From Adineta ricciae (Eukaryota > Rotifera > Eurotatoria > Adinetida > Adinetidae), in assembly GCA_905250025.1 (NCBI GenBank), contig CAJNOJ010000232.1, forward strand, positions 62,001 through 126,000: a DNA stretch of 64,000 nucleotides, given 5' to 3'. Each line of letters begins with the position of its first letter. Position 1 is the first letter of the stretch. Made by a program: the position numbers and the translations under genes. The notes under the pieces are model-generated. The model was given only the letters and a program-made list of their open reading frames with translations, searched no databases and had not been told where the DNA came from. Below are positions 46,920 through 62,218 of the stretch, one piece after another.

Positions 46920-48318
46920 GACTTTTATCTATGATATATTTGTACACAGACTAAACGGCGTTCTACTCTCCTGGGCGATCGAAAATTACCTTATGTCGGC
47001 GATTAGACATTTATCGTTATATATTTACGACACGTTGAGTACCTGTAGATGAAAAGTCGGACGAGTAAGGAGGAAAAACCAATCTCCATTTTCATTTACT
47101 TCTCTTTCTTTCGAATATTATGCAAATGGAGGGTTGTTTTTCGATAGATACTATTGATTCATAACTATCATTATTATTAATAAATACACGAGCTTGATTT
47201 GATGAATAACTAGAAACTAAAACGAAATAATCGGAAAAAATTATTCGACGGGCGTGTAGAAAAGAAAAAAGAAATGTCAAAACATGATAGAATATGCACA
47301 TCGGGGTTTTTTCTTCTCTTCAGACCAATGGGTTAATGTCAATCAAAAAGAGATAGAAAAGAAATGGTTATCTCAGTGAATAGAACGTATTTCGTGTAAA
47401 CGTATGTAGAATGTTAACATGAACGGAGAAGAAAAAAGATTCATGTGACACTTTTCAAGATGTACTCAACTTTTATTAATAGAACGGCGATCGATGCAAA
47501 GTTCGAGAGTGTTCAAACGTCGTCGTGTTGTTTTCAAGTATGTCGAACGCATTGGAATTGATGCAAGCTTGATAAATTTTTCTTTCTTGATGAGTTAGCA
47601 GATTATGATCTATAATTAATGAGTGTCTACTGAATCATTTTAGGTTCGCCATTAATTATTTATCGAAAGGTTAATGATCAAAACAATCATGCGCAATTGA
47701 CGTTGCGTACTTTCGTGAACTATCACTTTATGTGTCATCTCTGAATGAAAGAAACGATTTCGATTGTTGAATAGGAAATCAACATGGCGTTGTTTTCTGA
47801 TAAATATCATTTTCGGCTAATAGAATTGATTGTCACTTAAATGGTAGGAGAAAAGCTGAAATTACTTCTAATTCTGTTAAGAATATTTGCCCATGATGAG
47901 AAAGAAGTCGGCTTGACTGGTGACATATGTAATTGATGACCTTGAAGGACAAAAAAACACAGTGTGAATAATAATGAAACAAGGGAATTTCTCAAGCGAA
48001 ACAGTCAATGATAAAAGATTAAACTGATCCGAACTGTATTTCGTTTATAATGACATAAGTTCTATCTGTTTGTTTGCACTAGACAATGAATAGTTCATGC
48101 CATACGATCTCTGATCGATAAATAAAGTTATTACATTCGATATGTCAACTAATTTCATTTGTCTGCTTGTATCTGCGCAAGAGAATATGGAAATGTCATG
48201 TAATGCGATCTTTTTTTTTCTCGATTCATTCCGCAATGCAACACTAGACATCGACTGCAGCTGTTATTTTTATTTTTTTTTCAAGTCATTCAGCGGAACA
48301 AAACAAAACAGACATATG
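46920..48318. other. Intergenic spacer
   Basis: 1.4 kb, AT-rich, with no recognisable exon on either strand. Confidence 0.5.
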
Positions 48319-49615
48319 TTATTGTGAAGTAGATGAACTTGGTCGATTGGCCTTCGGAGCATCATCTAAAATCGCTTTCCGTCCCGCTGCTTTTTGTCGC
48401 GTACGCGTGATCTTCACATTTTCTTTACTATCAATACGATATTGTGCTAGATCTTGTTTGTGTTTCTCAATATCTTCGAAAATTTCAGCACGATCATCAT
48501 CGTGAATCTCCGTTCGATATTGTCGCATGATATCCCATTGACGCCATGGTTGACTGTAACGTTCGCTAGCTTTGCCTACACTACGCGGTAGTTTTGGAAG
48601 AAGAACACCTTTCAAATCATGACGTTCCCATTTGTATTGCCAATGAGTACTTGTAATAGGTACCTAAGCGATCAATTAACCATTGAATGAAGTCAGTGAT
48701 AAAACGGGAGACATTCCTACTTGAATTGTGTTTAAAGGTACACCTGAACCAGGTGGCAATTTAACTGGTTCCATATCAAATGGAAATGTACAGTACTCTG
48801 GTGGTGCATCGCGTAGATAAGCGAGATTTTCATCTAAACGTCGTTCGAGTTTCAAAACTTCGATTTTTGTTATTGTTGGATTGTATAGTTCATAGATAAT
48901 TTCCACCCCTAAATGAAATCAATATCGAATTTTCAGTCATGAAAGCATGAACGTCTTACCAACTCCATCAACGATATTTCTCAATGTAAATTGATGTTTT
49001 AGTCCATGTCTTTCACGTTGAATACAGATACCAACAAATCTATTGCGTCGATTTGGTGCATACGGATCAGCAGATGTTACACCAAGGACACTTCCTATTA
49101 AAATATTCATTTCATTTAGAGAACGTTGTGTTTTCGTCACAAATCCATACCGACATAAAATTCTGGTATTTCAATTTGTTGTCGCCGACGAAACATATCT
49201 TTTCGTTCAAGTTTTTCCAAGATACGATCGCGTAAATACGGAATTGGATTAGGTAGAAAATCTGGATAGACATATCTGATACAAAAATGTTCGCTGTTTG
49301 ATCTGTTTTTCATGGAAGAATATTTCTTTCATACTTGAAATCATGTGGTGTAGTGCGTAGATTCGGTGTTTTGTCGTCTTTCGGTGGAGAAACACCAACT
49401 GCAGCACCTGCTTTTGCCTTTCCTAAGGGCGACTGTCTATGATGTTCGACAAGTTGATCAGGGATATGTCCACGCTGCTTGTAACGTACCACCGATATCA
49501 AGACTAGAAACACAGTTTCAATAGATCGAAGAAATTATATCTGTAACCGACCTGATCTCAATATCTGCTGATTGTTGAGCAGGAATTTGTTTGAATTCGA
49601 AAATGCTAATGCCAT
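48319..49615 (-). CDS. MRPL19: Mitochondrial large ribosomal subunit protein bL19m
   Basis: bL19m is a protein of the mitochondrial 39S subunit. Six exons (49615-49552, 49503-49335, 49275-49151, 49094-48960, 48908-48721, 48663-48319) give 341 residues (human about 292). The N-terminus is basic and Asn/Leu-rich, suitable for mitochondrial import. The core matches human closely: EIPEFYVGSVLGVTSADPYA, NRFVGICIQRE, FTLRNIVDGVGVEIIYELYN, VLKLERRLDENLAYLRDAPP, EYCTFPFDMEPV and SQPWRQWDIMRQYRTEI. The basic C-terminal tail beyond KHKQDLAQY extends past the human end. The ATG lies 19 nt after a strong acceptor and only 49 nt after the IARS2 stop, so it is probably the downstream cistron of a shared transcript. 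Confidence 0.95.
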
Positions 49616-49664
49616 TTTGCAATCAAATGTTCATCTGAAAGAAAAGAAACCAAACAAAATCAAC
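49616..49664 (-). promoter_or_regulatory. Intercistronic trans-splice acceptor, IARS2 / MRPL19
   Basis: Between the IARS2 stop and the MRPL19 start there are only 49 bp. On the minus strand they read as a T-rich tract ending TTTCTTTTCTTTCAG (AG at 49636-49635), then a 19-nt leader. No cis donor fits between the two coding regions, which suggests spliced-leader addition. Confidence 0.65.
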
Positions 49665-53355
<3,691 letters not shown>

Positions 53356-53643
53356 CTAGTAGACATAGAGAACAATATATAGATATTTAAATATATAAGA
53401 CTTTAATGAGACAAGAGATAAAATAAACACGCAGACAAATACAATAATTAAAAAAAGGTAGTGTTATCCATCGATGCTGACAGATAACTGGTGCTAAGTG
53501 TTTTCTTTTGTTGATTTTTCTTCAGGTAAAATAAACCGAATGAATGACTAGCTGACAATGTTGTAATAAGAATGATGATTATCGAAGGAAATGAACAGAA
53601 TACAGTGAAAAATGAAACTGAAAGTAAAACCCGATGAGGTGGA
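53356..53643 (-). other. Gap between CDIPT and IARS2 with acceptor at its end
   Basis: 288 bp holding the CDIPT 3'UTR. It ends on the minus strand with TTCTCTATGTCTACTAG directly joined to the IARS2 ATG, leaving no untranslated leader unless one is added by splicing. Confidence 0.5.
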
Positions 53644-54664
53644 TTATTTGGCTTTGGCAGTTTTAGCGCGTTCAGCTTCGTCAAGTGCAGCCATGTCAAG
53701 CGAGGCGGTATACAAATGAATCAAACTGATAATTTGTTTTCCAACCATAATCGGTGTCACAGCGTACAGAATCACACGCCAAAGACCAAGGGCATATTTG
53801 CCGATTGTGAGTACTGAAATGATACAAATTGTTAATGACAATGTTGAGAAAGTAGATGAAGAAAGTTTCGTTCTTACTCGCAGGACCTTCGCCGAAATGA
53901 AGCATGTAGACCATTGAAAACCAGAGTTCATTTCCAGCGCACATGGTAAAAAGAACTTTCTGAAATGTAGAACTTTTCATTGAAAATCTTTGTTTCTTCG
54001 AGATGACAATCTCACTCGTGAGGTATAATAAAGACGAAGAATCGGATTACCAGATAAATCAATTTTTTTATGACTCTCCGAACCTTTGACAGTTGCACTA
54101 GAATTAAATGCCATCAAAAAAATGATTTCGAAAATTATCGACGTAGTTACGCATGTAAATGAAGCCAATGACTAGCAACATCAATCGCAGCCCAAAGCTG
54201 AAAGAATAATGCCCATTTCGGGTAGAACATTGCCAAAACAAAACATAAACACATTGTTGAACATCGATCAATCAGCATATCGAACATAGCTCCGAATTTT
54301 GTACCTGATAAACCATTTTCAATGTCATTTATTCAGCTCAATGATAAAACTTACTTTGACCAAGTGCTCGAGCGGCATGTCCATCAAGTGCATCGAGAAA
54401 TTCGCTAGTTAAATAACAAAATATTGTTATTTTCGGATGCGTCGGCATAAAATAGAACGAAGCAATCGAAAGAAAAACTCGTATATAACCTAAAAGATCC
54501 ACGAATGTTTTATTAAAATCTTTGTCAAATCTTCGTGTCTCACCAATGATATTCGGTATGAATAAAAATATATTATTTGTTTTCAACAAAGCGTCCAACG
54601 AGTCGATCGTTTGCGTTTCTGATGAAACTTTCTTCGGCGTCGATGCAGAAGTAGTGGTAGCCAT
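53644..54664 (-). CDS. CDIPT: Phosphatidylinositol synthase (CDP-diacylglycerol-inositol 3-phosphatidyltransferase)
   Basis: CDIPT makes phosphatidylinositol from CDP-diacylglycerol and myo-inositol in the endoplasmic reticulum. Several exons give about 240 residues (human 213), with an extra 30-residue N-terminal head. The CDP-alcohol phosphotransferase motif D-x2-DG-x2-AR-x8-G-x3-D-x3-D is intact in DALDGHAARALGQSKFGAMF followed by DMLIDRC. Other matches are NIFLFIPNIIGYIRVFLSI, ASFYFMP, DVASHWLHLHA, SHKKIDLSGNPILRLYYTSR, VLFTMCAGNELWFS and LDMAALDEAERAK. The intron after NIIG (near 54485-54550) would read through as coding, but splicing restores the conserved IGY-x-R. Several hydrophobic spans fit the membrane enzyme. 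Its start follows an acceptor at 54689-54688, and METTL4 ends only 94 bp upstream. Confidence 0.95.
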
Positions 54665-54758
54665 TAGTTATGCTGACAATCAAATATCTGAAAGACAAAG
54701 AATCTTCTCATCAAACAATATTCTCTTCAAATAGATCAATCGATTGATGTTTTAAGAC
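54665..54758 (-). promoter_or_regulatory. Intercistronic acceptor, METTL4 / CDIPT
   Basis: 94 bp between stop and start on one strand. The minus strand reads GATTCTTTGTCTTTCAG followed by a 23-nt leader to the CDIPT ATG. Same arrangement as before MRPL19. Confidence 0.55.
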
Positions 54759-56495
54759 CTACGAGAAAAACACGATAAACAAAAAGAAATGATCGTCAAT
54801 GAAGAACGTTACTTCATTTCCTACAGATGTGAAGTTTGGTAAAAGATTTCGAGCATAGATCTCCAGACACTGATCATGATCATCCTTGGGAAGATCAATC
54901 AGCTTTCGGAATAATAAATGTAACGCTGGTTTTACTGAATGAATCAAAGCAGGTACCTAAATAAATGACGGAATGGAAAATCGAGATCAAAAAGAGGAAG
55001 TCAGATACACTGCAGATAATTTTCGTGGTATTCTTCAACGTTTCGAATCGACTCTCGTCTCCACTGTAGCCAAGGATCAATGTTTCATACGATTTTTTAT
55101 CTGCGGATGTCAAATCAAGAACTGATTCACCCGAAAGAGTCACCTAAAACCAAGTTGTTCAAAGTGATGGACAATGAATGATCAAACGATATCTTTGTGA
55201 AAACAAATCTTTTGTCATACTTTCAACCAATACCATGTAGTTAAATATTGACAATTCCATTTACGAAATAATTCATCTTTGACAAACTCTTCTACTCGAT
55301 CACAATTTGTTGACCAACAGCAAATCAATGACGGACGCGATCGGTCAATTAAATGTTCGACTGGTAAATTTTTGATATCATCAAATTCTGACCAGGAATA
55401 CGGACGATTACGTCGCACACTCTTATTCAGCCAAGGAGGATCAATGACAATGAATGAATACTTTCTTTCTTCTTCAAAAGAAACCGGTCGTTGAAAATTT
55501 TCAAAAGCTTTTCTTTTCTCACCGTTTACAAGTAACGTTATATTCTTTATATCAGACCACAGAAAACGGCAGTTTTCTGGTAATAGAAGGCGCCCGGCGA
55601 CAGCAGTATCAATTATACTTGCGTGAGTTTTATCATGCGTATAAACAACATTAGGTTGTATGCCTAATTTTGATGCACGGAGGAAATAATCTATAGAATT
55701 CACATCGAAGTAACGAGAGAATCGTGGCACAAAAAAAACAATTTTACCAGTTAAGAGAATACGCTGGATTGGTGCTCTTCGATCACTTTGTTGAGTAGCG
55801 ATATCAGCGAAAGGAACATCGTCAAACGTGTGTGCGGTTTGAGCTATCGAAGTATCGTTGATGAATGATAAGTTATCTTTACAAAAATTCACTGCTTGGT
55901 TTAACTATTCATAATGAGAATGTGAAGAGCGGTTGGTAAATTAGATTTTACTTTTGAAATCAAATCGTTGTCAGTATTGTCAAACACGTCATCGTGAGTT
56001 CGCTTCTAAAAGAAAAATATTTATTTGCCAAAGGCAAAGACGCGGTTGATTAGAAGGTTAAATGTAACTATTTTATTCCAATCACGCTAGGCCAATGGAA
56101 GAAATGAAAGCAGAGAATACGAAACGTGTTTCTTATCTTTCCTCCTCTCTTGCAACAGACAGTCTCATTAGAACATCGACGTAAAAAAACATCTGAAGAG
56201 AAAATGCTCAAGAACTTGGCGTGAGAAGCAGCAAATGGGTATCCATTAGATTATAGTCAACATATTAACTACGAACTCCTCCTACCGCATTCTTTTTCTT
56301 CTTTCTCGCCATTTGTCCGCTAGTTGGCCTCCGAAATGGTTGTTCCACATAAAACAAATCTTTCCTCCACGTCAAATTTATTCTACTATCAGCATCGACA
56401 CTCTGTTTCCAATCTTTTGTATGTGTATAAATATGGTTTAAAAACTTGATTTGATCAAGAATGACAAATTGCTTGTCGTCGTGGCAATGAATCAT
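54759..56495 (-). CDS. METTL4: METTL4-family N6-adenine methyltransferase
   Basis: METTL4 belongs to the MT-A70 family and methylates adenine N6 (m6Am in U2 snRNA, and reported on DNA). At least five exons (from 56495-56286, 56005-55952 and 55904 on to 54759) give about 425 residues (human 472). The N-terminal FVILDQIKFLNHIY and WRKDLFYVEQPF correspond to LLDHLSFINK and FRPELFDVTKPY in human. The catalytic domain has SFIVIDPPWLNKSVRR with the DPPW motif, then PYSWSEFDDIKNLPV, CCWSTNC, TWYWLKVTLSGE, KKSYETLILGYSG and the SAM-side segment LEIYARNLLPNFTSVGNEV. All key motifs are intact. The start is supported by an AG acceptor (TATTCTTTAG) 7 nt upstream. It is the first cistron of the co-oriented METTL4-CDIPT-IARS2-MRPL19 run. 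Confidence 0.92.
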
Positions 56496-57151
56496 CAGCA
56501 ATCTAAAGAATACGTGTAACGTGGCAGTTTACGTTTCTTTTTTTTTTTTAAAGAAAGAAAAGACGAAAAAGAAGAACATCTTCATTGCTTGTGAATCATC
56601 ATGTTTTTCAAATATGACAATAGAAGGTACAAAGAAAAAGAAAAAAAAAGAAGTGAGCAGACATCGATTTGTTTGAATTATAATACAGAAAAAAGTCGAA
56701 GAAAAAGGAGATCATTGTTTTTGAAACACACTTCCTTTGGAATATTCTCCTTCAGATTCCTGTGAAACCGTTTAGCGTGTTTGTCTCTTGTTGTACACAA
56801 TACATTGACAAAACGATAAGAAAGAAAAGAGAAGATAATCTAGCATAGTCACAGAACGAAGACGAGAAACACATTGATGATATTCATAAGTCTAGCTAGA
56901 TGATAAAGATGAGGAATTAAATACACGCAAGGAAATTGTTTACTACTAATAGAAGGAATTGAAATGATATGGATATGTTCGAAAAAAAGAAGAAGAAGAA
57001 ATCTCGCTGACCGAATGAGAAAAACGAAAAAGTCAGAGAATTGACTTTGACAAGAATGAAGTAACACACAGTCAGAGTAAAGAAATGAAAAAGTAATCAA
57101 CATATACAATGAATAGGAGACGAAATGAGTGAATGCGAAATAGATTACATC
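56496..57151. other. Spacer between the nuclear protein gene and METTL4
   Basis: 656 bp, purine-rich on the plus strand, without recognisable exons; probably 3'UTR of the upstream gene and METTL4 leader. Confidence 0.5.
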
Positions 57152-58618
57152 TCATTTACGTGGTCGTAATTTTCGTACATATTCTTCATTTGATTCGGGC
57201 GTGGTCGCAGAAGATTTCGGTGTTTTTTGCGTAGCACTTGTTCGTGCTTTTTTCGGTGGAGTTTGAACTGGTTCACTTTCAGATACGGCAGCAGTTGTTG
57301 TAGTAGCTGTTGCTTCTGTCTTATCTACATCCATTTGTTGCTCATCATTCGTTGAGCTAGAAGCTTTGCCCTTCGGCGATGCTTTCGCTTTCTTTGAAGC
57401 GCTAACTGGTGGAGATGATGATGCACCACGTTTTTTTCCCGCACCTGTTGATGCTTGTGCACTTTTGCGTGGAGATGGAGTTCTCTTTCGCTTCTTGCTG
57501 TCTGCATCATCGTCACCATCATCTTCCTCGTCGGCTGTAGAGGGAACTACTGCTGTATCCGCCGTCTCTTTGACTTCCTCTGCTGTGCTACTATCTGTAA
57601 ACACGAAAAAAAAACAAATAAGAGTATAAATGTTTTTAATTAATTATGAACAGAAAAATGAATGGACCTGCTGGAGTGATCTCGGTAGCTAACGTTGGAG
57701 CTTGACGTTTAGCACGTTTTGGAGTTGATGGAGGTTCAGGTTGACTCGTAGTTGAAGGTTTAGCGTCGTCAATTGCTGTTTGTTCTTCATCATTTTGTGA
57801 TGAGGATGTAGTAGCAGATTTTCGACCACGTGACGATTGGCGTGTTGGCGGGGTTGATACTGCTGGAGATTTGGTTTTTCCACGAGGAGACTAATGTGAG
57901 GAAACGATAAAAGATGAGTAAATACATTTTTAAAATCATATCCATTTACTTTGCTTTTAGGCTCCGGTGTTTTGGTTGATTCAGCTGCAACAGTAGCTTC
58001 AGGAACTGTGGTTGACGCAGGAACATTATTCGAAGAAGATGAAGTTGATGTCGGTTCAGTCGAAGAAACAGGAGCATTTTCAGTATCGGTAACTGATGCA
58101 GATACTGATTGATCTTTTGTAACATCTACTGACGTTGAGATCGCCGGTTCGGATCCTGTTGGTTCAGCACTAACAGTTGGTTGACTGGATAATGTCGGTA
58201 CAGAATCATTTTGACTTGAGTTTTCAACTGGATTTTGCGCGGTTGATGTTGAAGTCGATCCTTCTTCTGCTGCTGCTGCTTGATTGCCATTAGTATTGGT
58301 CGTTGAGCTAACAGATGCAACTGTTTCAGCATCGGTTTTACCATTTTGACCGTTTACATGTACATCGGCTGAACTACTTGCACGATTATCGACTTTTTCA
58401 GGTTCCTTCGTTCCATTACCAAGACTTTCATTAGCTTTAATATCGTTGGCTGTGTCATTTTGCCCATTTTTCGTCGGTTCTGGTGTGTCTAATTTCTCAG
58501 CTCCTCCCAAGTCATTATTCGGCTGTTGTTGCTGTTGAAGTTTCGTTTGTGACACTCCACTACCAAAGACAGGAACCGATAAGTTTGGTTCATAATCATC
58601 GGCCGAATGAATCGACAT
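57152..58618 (-). CDS. Low-complexity nuclear protein with basic Ser/Pro/Lys C-terminus
   Basis: Three exons (58618-57950, 57890-57668, 57594-57152) give 444 residues. The ATG at 58618 is chosen because the frame upstream offers only TTG. Almost the whole protein is disordered. The N-terminal half is rich in Ser, Thr, Asn and Glu. The C-terminal half has repeated short basic motifs: SPRGKTKSPA, RGRKSATT, TPKRAKR, DSKKRKRTPSPRKS, GKKRGASSS and KKAKASPKGK, with an acidic run (DEEDDGDDDAD). SPRGK and RGRK recall AT-hook or histone-H1-tail sequence, and KKRKR is a nuclear localisation signal. Chromatin binding is a reasonable inference, but no folded domain or family was recognised. Confidence 0.65.
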
Positions 58619-59867
58619 TACGATAACGTTCAATTAAGTGAGGAGAAATCTAAAATGATCAAAGTTCACCGAGTACAACGAGGCGCATTCATGTCAACAG
58701 TTCTCAATAAAAACAAATAAAATCAACGATTATTGGTTTGTACCTATTTCAAACTATCTTTTGCACTCAAACGCAAAGGAAAGAACATTTGTTTTATTTT
58801 GAATCATCAATGTGTAGACCTCCGAACACTTTTCTTCTCTCTTGCTTTTCTCCAACACTTGCTTTGTTCAATGCATAGTGCATAGACATGTTAAATTGAA
58901 GCGAGAAAACAAAGGGTTAGTACACAGAAAAATATGATGCTATCTTTCTTCGTTCTTCCGTTTTATTCTACTTTATCGTCGTGTGTCAAAGGAGGAATAG
59001 AATAAACGAAGCCATCCGCTGGCTAGAAAATAAAATAACTATGGTTCTTATGAATCATATAGTAAATATAAATAAATAACAAATAACGAAAGCGACATCA
59101 TTCGATCATTGAATAATTATCCAATCACTTTTCAGTGATCTATTCAATTTAGTTCTATCGCTGCATTCAGCGACATCGCCAAGTTTCGATAAAGATCTCA
59201 GTATATGATAGTATATCGATTTTCAACGTATATGTATGACGGAAAAGTGTAAAGGGATCGAATTAACTTTACAGTCGCTTATAAACCTTTGTTAGTTTAA
59301 TTATTGCTAAGATTCTTGCTGAAGTTTTGAACTTGACTAGGCACGATAATTGTATATTGAACTTTCAGCTTACATGACTATGTACGCATGTTATTAAACG
59401 TTCAGAGGAAGATAAATGATCAGTTGTCAATTCTTCTGCTCAGAGATAGGAAGTATCATGACTACTGACAAGCTACGAAATCAGAATCGTTGCATTAAAA
59501 AGTGCTCGGCAGATTACGAAATCCGGCTGATGACGAACAACTAAAATGTTCTATTGTGTTCACTACCACGACCATCGTTCATAGGCGCGGAAAACGGTGT
59601 CAAATAAAAAGAAGATTTTATCGATACTCTTCGATCAATATAACATTCGTTATTCGATTATCTTTTGCATGGTGTAGATGTACAGGATAGATGGGATGAG
59701 AAACCGAAACTGATTATAATCGATCAGTGAATCTATCAATCATATTTTTTATTTTTTGCCGAAAAACGTTTTTCTCTATCTGATGAATCATCCGTTATGC
59801 TTATTTATTCGATTTTGTCTCGTGTGTTTGTTACTCTTTTCTTAATACATGTAAATAAGATTCAGCA
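58619..59867. other. Divergent intergenic region
   Basis: 1.25 kb between head-to-head genes. On the minus strand an acceptor-like ATCATTTTAG lies about 30 nt before the 58618 ATG. Nothing else recognised. Confidence 0.4.
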
Positions 59868-61347
59868 ATGTACACTACTACGTCTGCTCAAAGCCTTGAA
59901 GAGCTCAATCGACAGAAGCAACAAGTAGAAATGATTCGACAGTATTTACAAGTCACAAATGTCAATTCAATAAATCCCGTTCCGATCAAACACCCGACAC
60001 CAGTTGTCGAATCATGTCCAGTCACCAGTGTCGCAAGTACGAAATACCCAAAAACGAGTTAAACTGAATCAATTTCTTTTCTTGTTGATTAGTCATACCG
60101 TCATTAGCGTCGTTGAATTTAGCTGAACTTCGAGTAGATTTGAAGATGGCTGAAGAACGTGTCGAACGTTTACGAGAAGAGTTGGAAGAAATGAGAAGAA
60201 AACGTCACGATTCTCTAGTACGATCTCCTCCTCCACCATACGTACCTCCATCTACCAAACAAGCAAGTTCAGAATCAGTAAATCACAGCAGAACTACTCC
60301 ACCACCTCCGTTTGTACAGGAAGTAAAAACTAAGAAAATTTTTCCTCTCATCTCCTGACATAACAATAATCTTCTTAAAGCTTACATCATCATCTCAACA
60401 ACAACAACAGCAGCAGCAGCAGCAACAAAATCCACGCTCGATCGCTCCTAATATGATCTCATCCCCAATACTATTCTCTCCTCGCAATTCTTTTAATCAT
60501 TTCACCCCAATTTCAGGTGAAATAAGCGCTGCTTGAAGCTTCTATTTGCTTTTGTCATTCATCCATTATTCAAAGAATTTCTCAAAGCCTTTTGTTTATG
60601 AATGCTTTAGTAGATGCGTCGAAAGATCATTGTCAACGACAATTTCTTCTGACAATGAGTCAACATCGTGAACAGCTTGTCGTTCATCTGGACTCGTTAA
60701 AGCAAGCTTTGAACTCCCTCGAGCGATTAGCTACGTTGGAGCCGACACGCACTGAACTTCATCTTGCTAATATGAAGTAAATGATGCTTATATTTACCGT
60801 TCTCACGTTTCTTCTCTCGTTAGACTTGATAAAATCCAGCAGAAAAGTCGACAACTTCGTGCTTTGAAATCCAATCGTGCAAATCAGCACTCACCGTTTA
60901 TTGAATGTCGCATCCGACAGCTAGAACACGATTTAGTCTACATGCTAAGTGAGCATCAAAAAGACGTTCAAGCCAAACTTGAACTTAACGAACAACAAAG
61001 TCTCCTTCTACTTAAAATTATGCAAGTACAAGATGAATTATCATCTGTCGATCAACAAATCCAACAGTAAATCCATAAATGTTATTTCTATTCTAACAAT
61101 ACTGCGTATTCAATTTAGATTATCACAAAATAATAACAATAACAGCAGTAGTAAGGACATGCAACGCATAAATTTATCATCATCGTCCGATGAAATGTAT
61201 ACACAACAACAACAACCGCCCCAATATCCATTGCGTTTTGTCAATGCAACAAATAACTCTCATGAACAATCTTTTCCATTTCGAGATCGAACAGACAATA
61301 ATCCCTTGTCACGAATATCTAATATTTATTCTCACCAGTCTCATTAA
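59868..61347 (+). CDS. Coiled-coil protein with polyproline and polyglutamine stretches
   Basis: Six exons (from 59868, with joins near 60040/60093, 60327/60380, 60514/60612, 60778/60825 and 61067/61120) form one frame of about 400 residues ending at 61347. Order of parts: a short helix (SLEELNRQKQQVEMIRQYLQ); a heptad-rich coiled coil (LAELRVDLKMAEERVERLRE, then EELEEMRRKRH); proline-rich SPPPPYVPPS and TTPPPPFVQE; a polyGln run; a second helical region (VVHLDSLKQALNSLERLAT, IECRIRQLEHDLVYMLSEHQ, QDELSSVDQQIQQ); and an Asn/Ser/Gln-rich tail. The PPPPY motif could bind WW domains. The helices suggest a cytoskeletal or centrosomal adaptor, but no family was recognised. Confidence 0.65.
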
Positions 61348-62218
61348 ATCATCGCAAGACGTCTGATATGAAATCGCTAACAACATTCATTGTATTCTTC
61401 TCCCTCTTCCGCGTGTACTCCGGCTTTCTAATAAAATAGTGATTAATTCATGCTCATTTTCTCAAGAGATCTCTCACTATAGGACTATGAGAAACATTCG
61501 ATAGAAATGAATGAATGAGTGATGACGATAGTCTGCGACCGAGTCACATAAGAAGCAAAAAAACGACAGAAATAGAAAAAAAAGGAACGCACACATGCCC
61601 AGTCATAGATATACACATCTACACAGCTCAATTACAACAAGAAGAGAAGGAACAAAAAGACTGAGAAAGAGAAGAACAGAAAGAAAACTAGCTCATTTGT
61701 TTTTCTGTTCTGTATTAAACTAGTATTTAGTAAAGTAGGCCGAAAGATAAGAAGTGAAAAAAAGAGACACAGGATTAATTGAGAGAGACAAAAAAGAGAA
61801 GAAAAAAGAATAGGAATGTATTGTTACGTGGTTAGTTCAGTAATCTCCGGTCAAATAATTAGATGAACGACCACGATGACAACATTGCTGTGGGCAGAAG
61901 ATTGATAAGTACACATACAATTTCTCTCATTTACAATTGATTTCGACCGTTAACTCACACACATCGCAACAGATAAAGTTTGATGTAAGTAGATCGTTGT
62001 CTTGTTTCTAACTTTGATGATAGCGCACTAATCAATAAAAATTTCTAAGGGGAGAAGGAACTCTCAATAGTGATTTGCTTGTTTTCTTTCATCTTTGGAA
62101 TTGATTATCGTAGAGAATAAGTGAATAGGAGTCGGTTTATTATAAATAACCCAATTACATAGAGATGTGATCATCATTCTGTTTCCTTTTCTTCTTACTT
62201 ATTTCTAGTTCTATTGCC
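61348..62218. other. Spacer ending in a splice acceptor before the CAP-Gly gene
   Basis: 871 bp without coding signs. It ends with CTTCTTACTTATTTCTAG about 10 nt before the next ATG, so either a 5'UTR intron or trans-splicing is likely. Confidence 0.5.

Noticed and set aside
54485-54550. Apparent in-frame insertion in CDIPT after NIIG
   Set aside because: GT-AG limits remove it exactly and restore the conserved IGY-x-R, so it is an intron without stops rather than an insertion.
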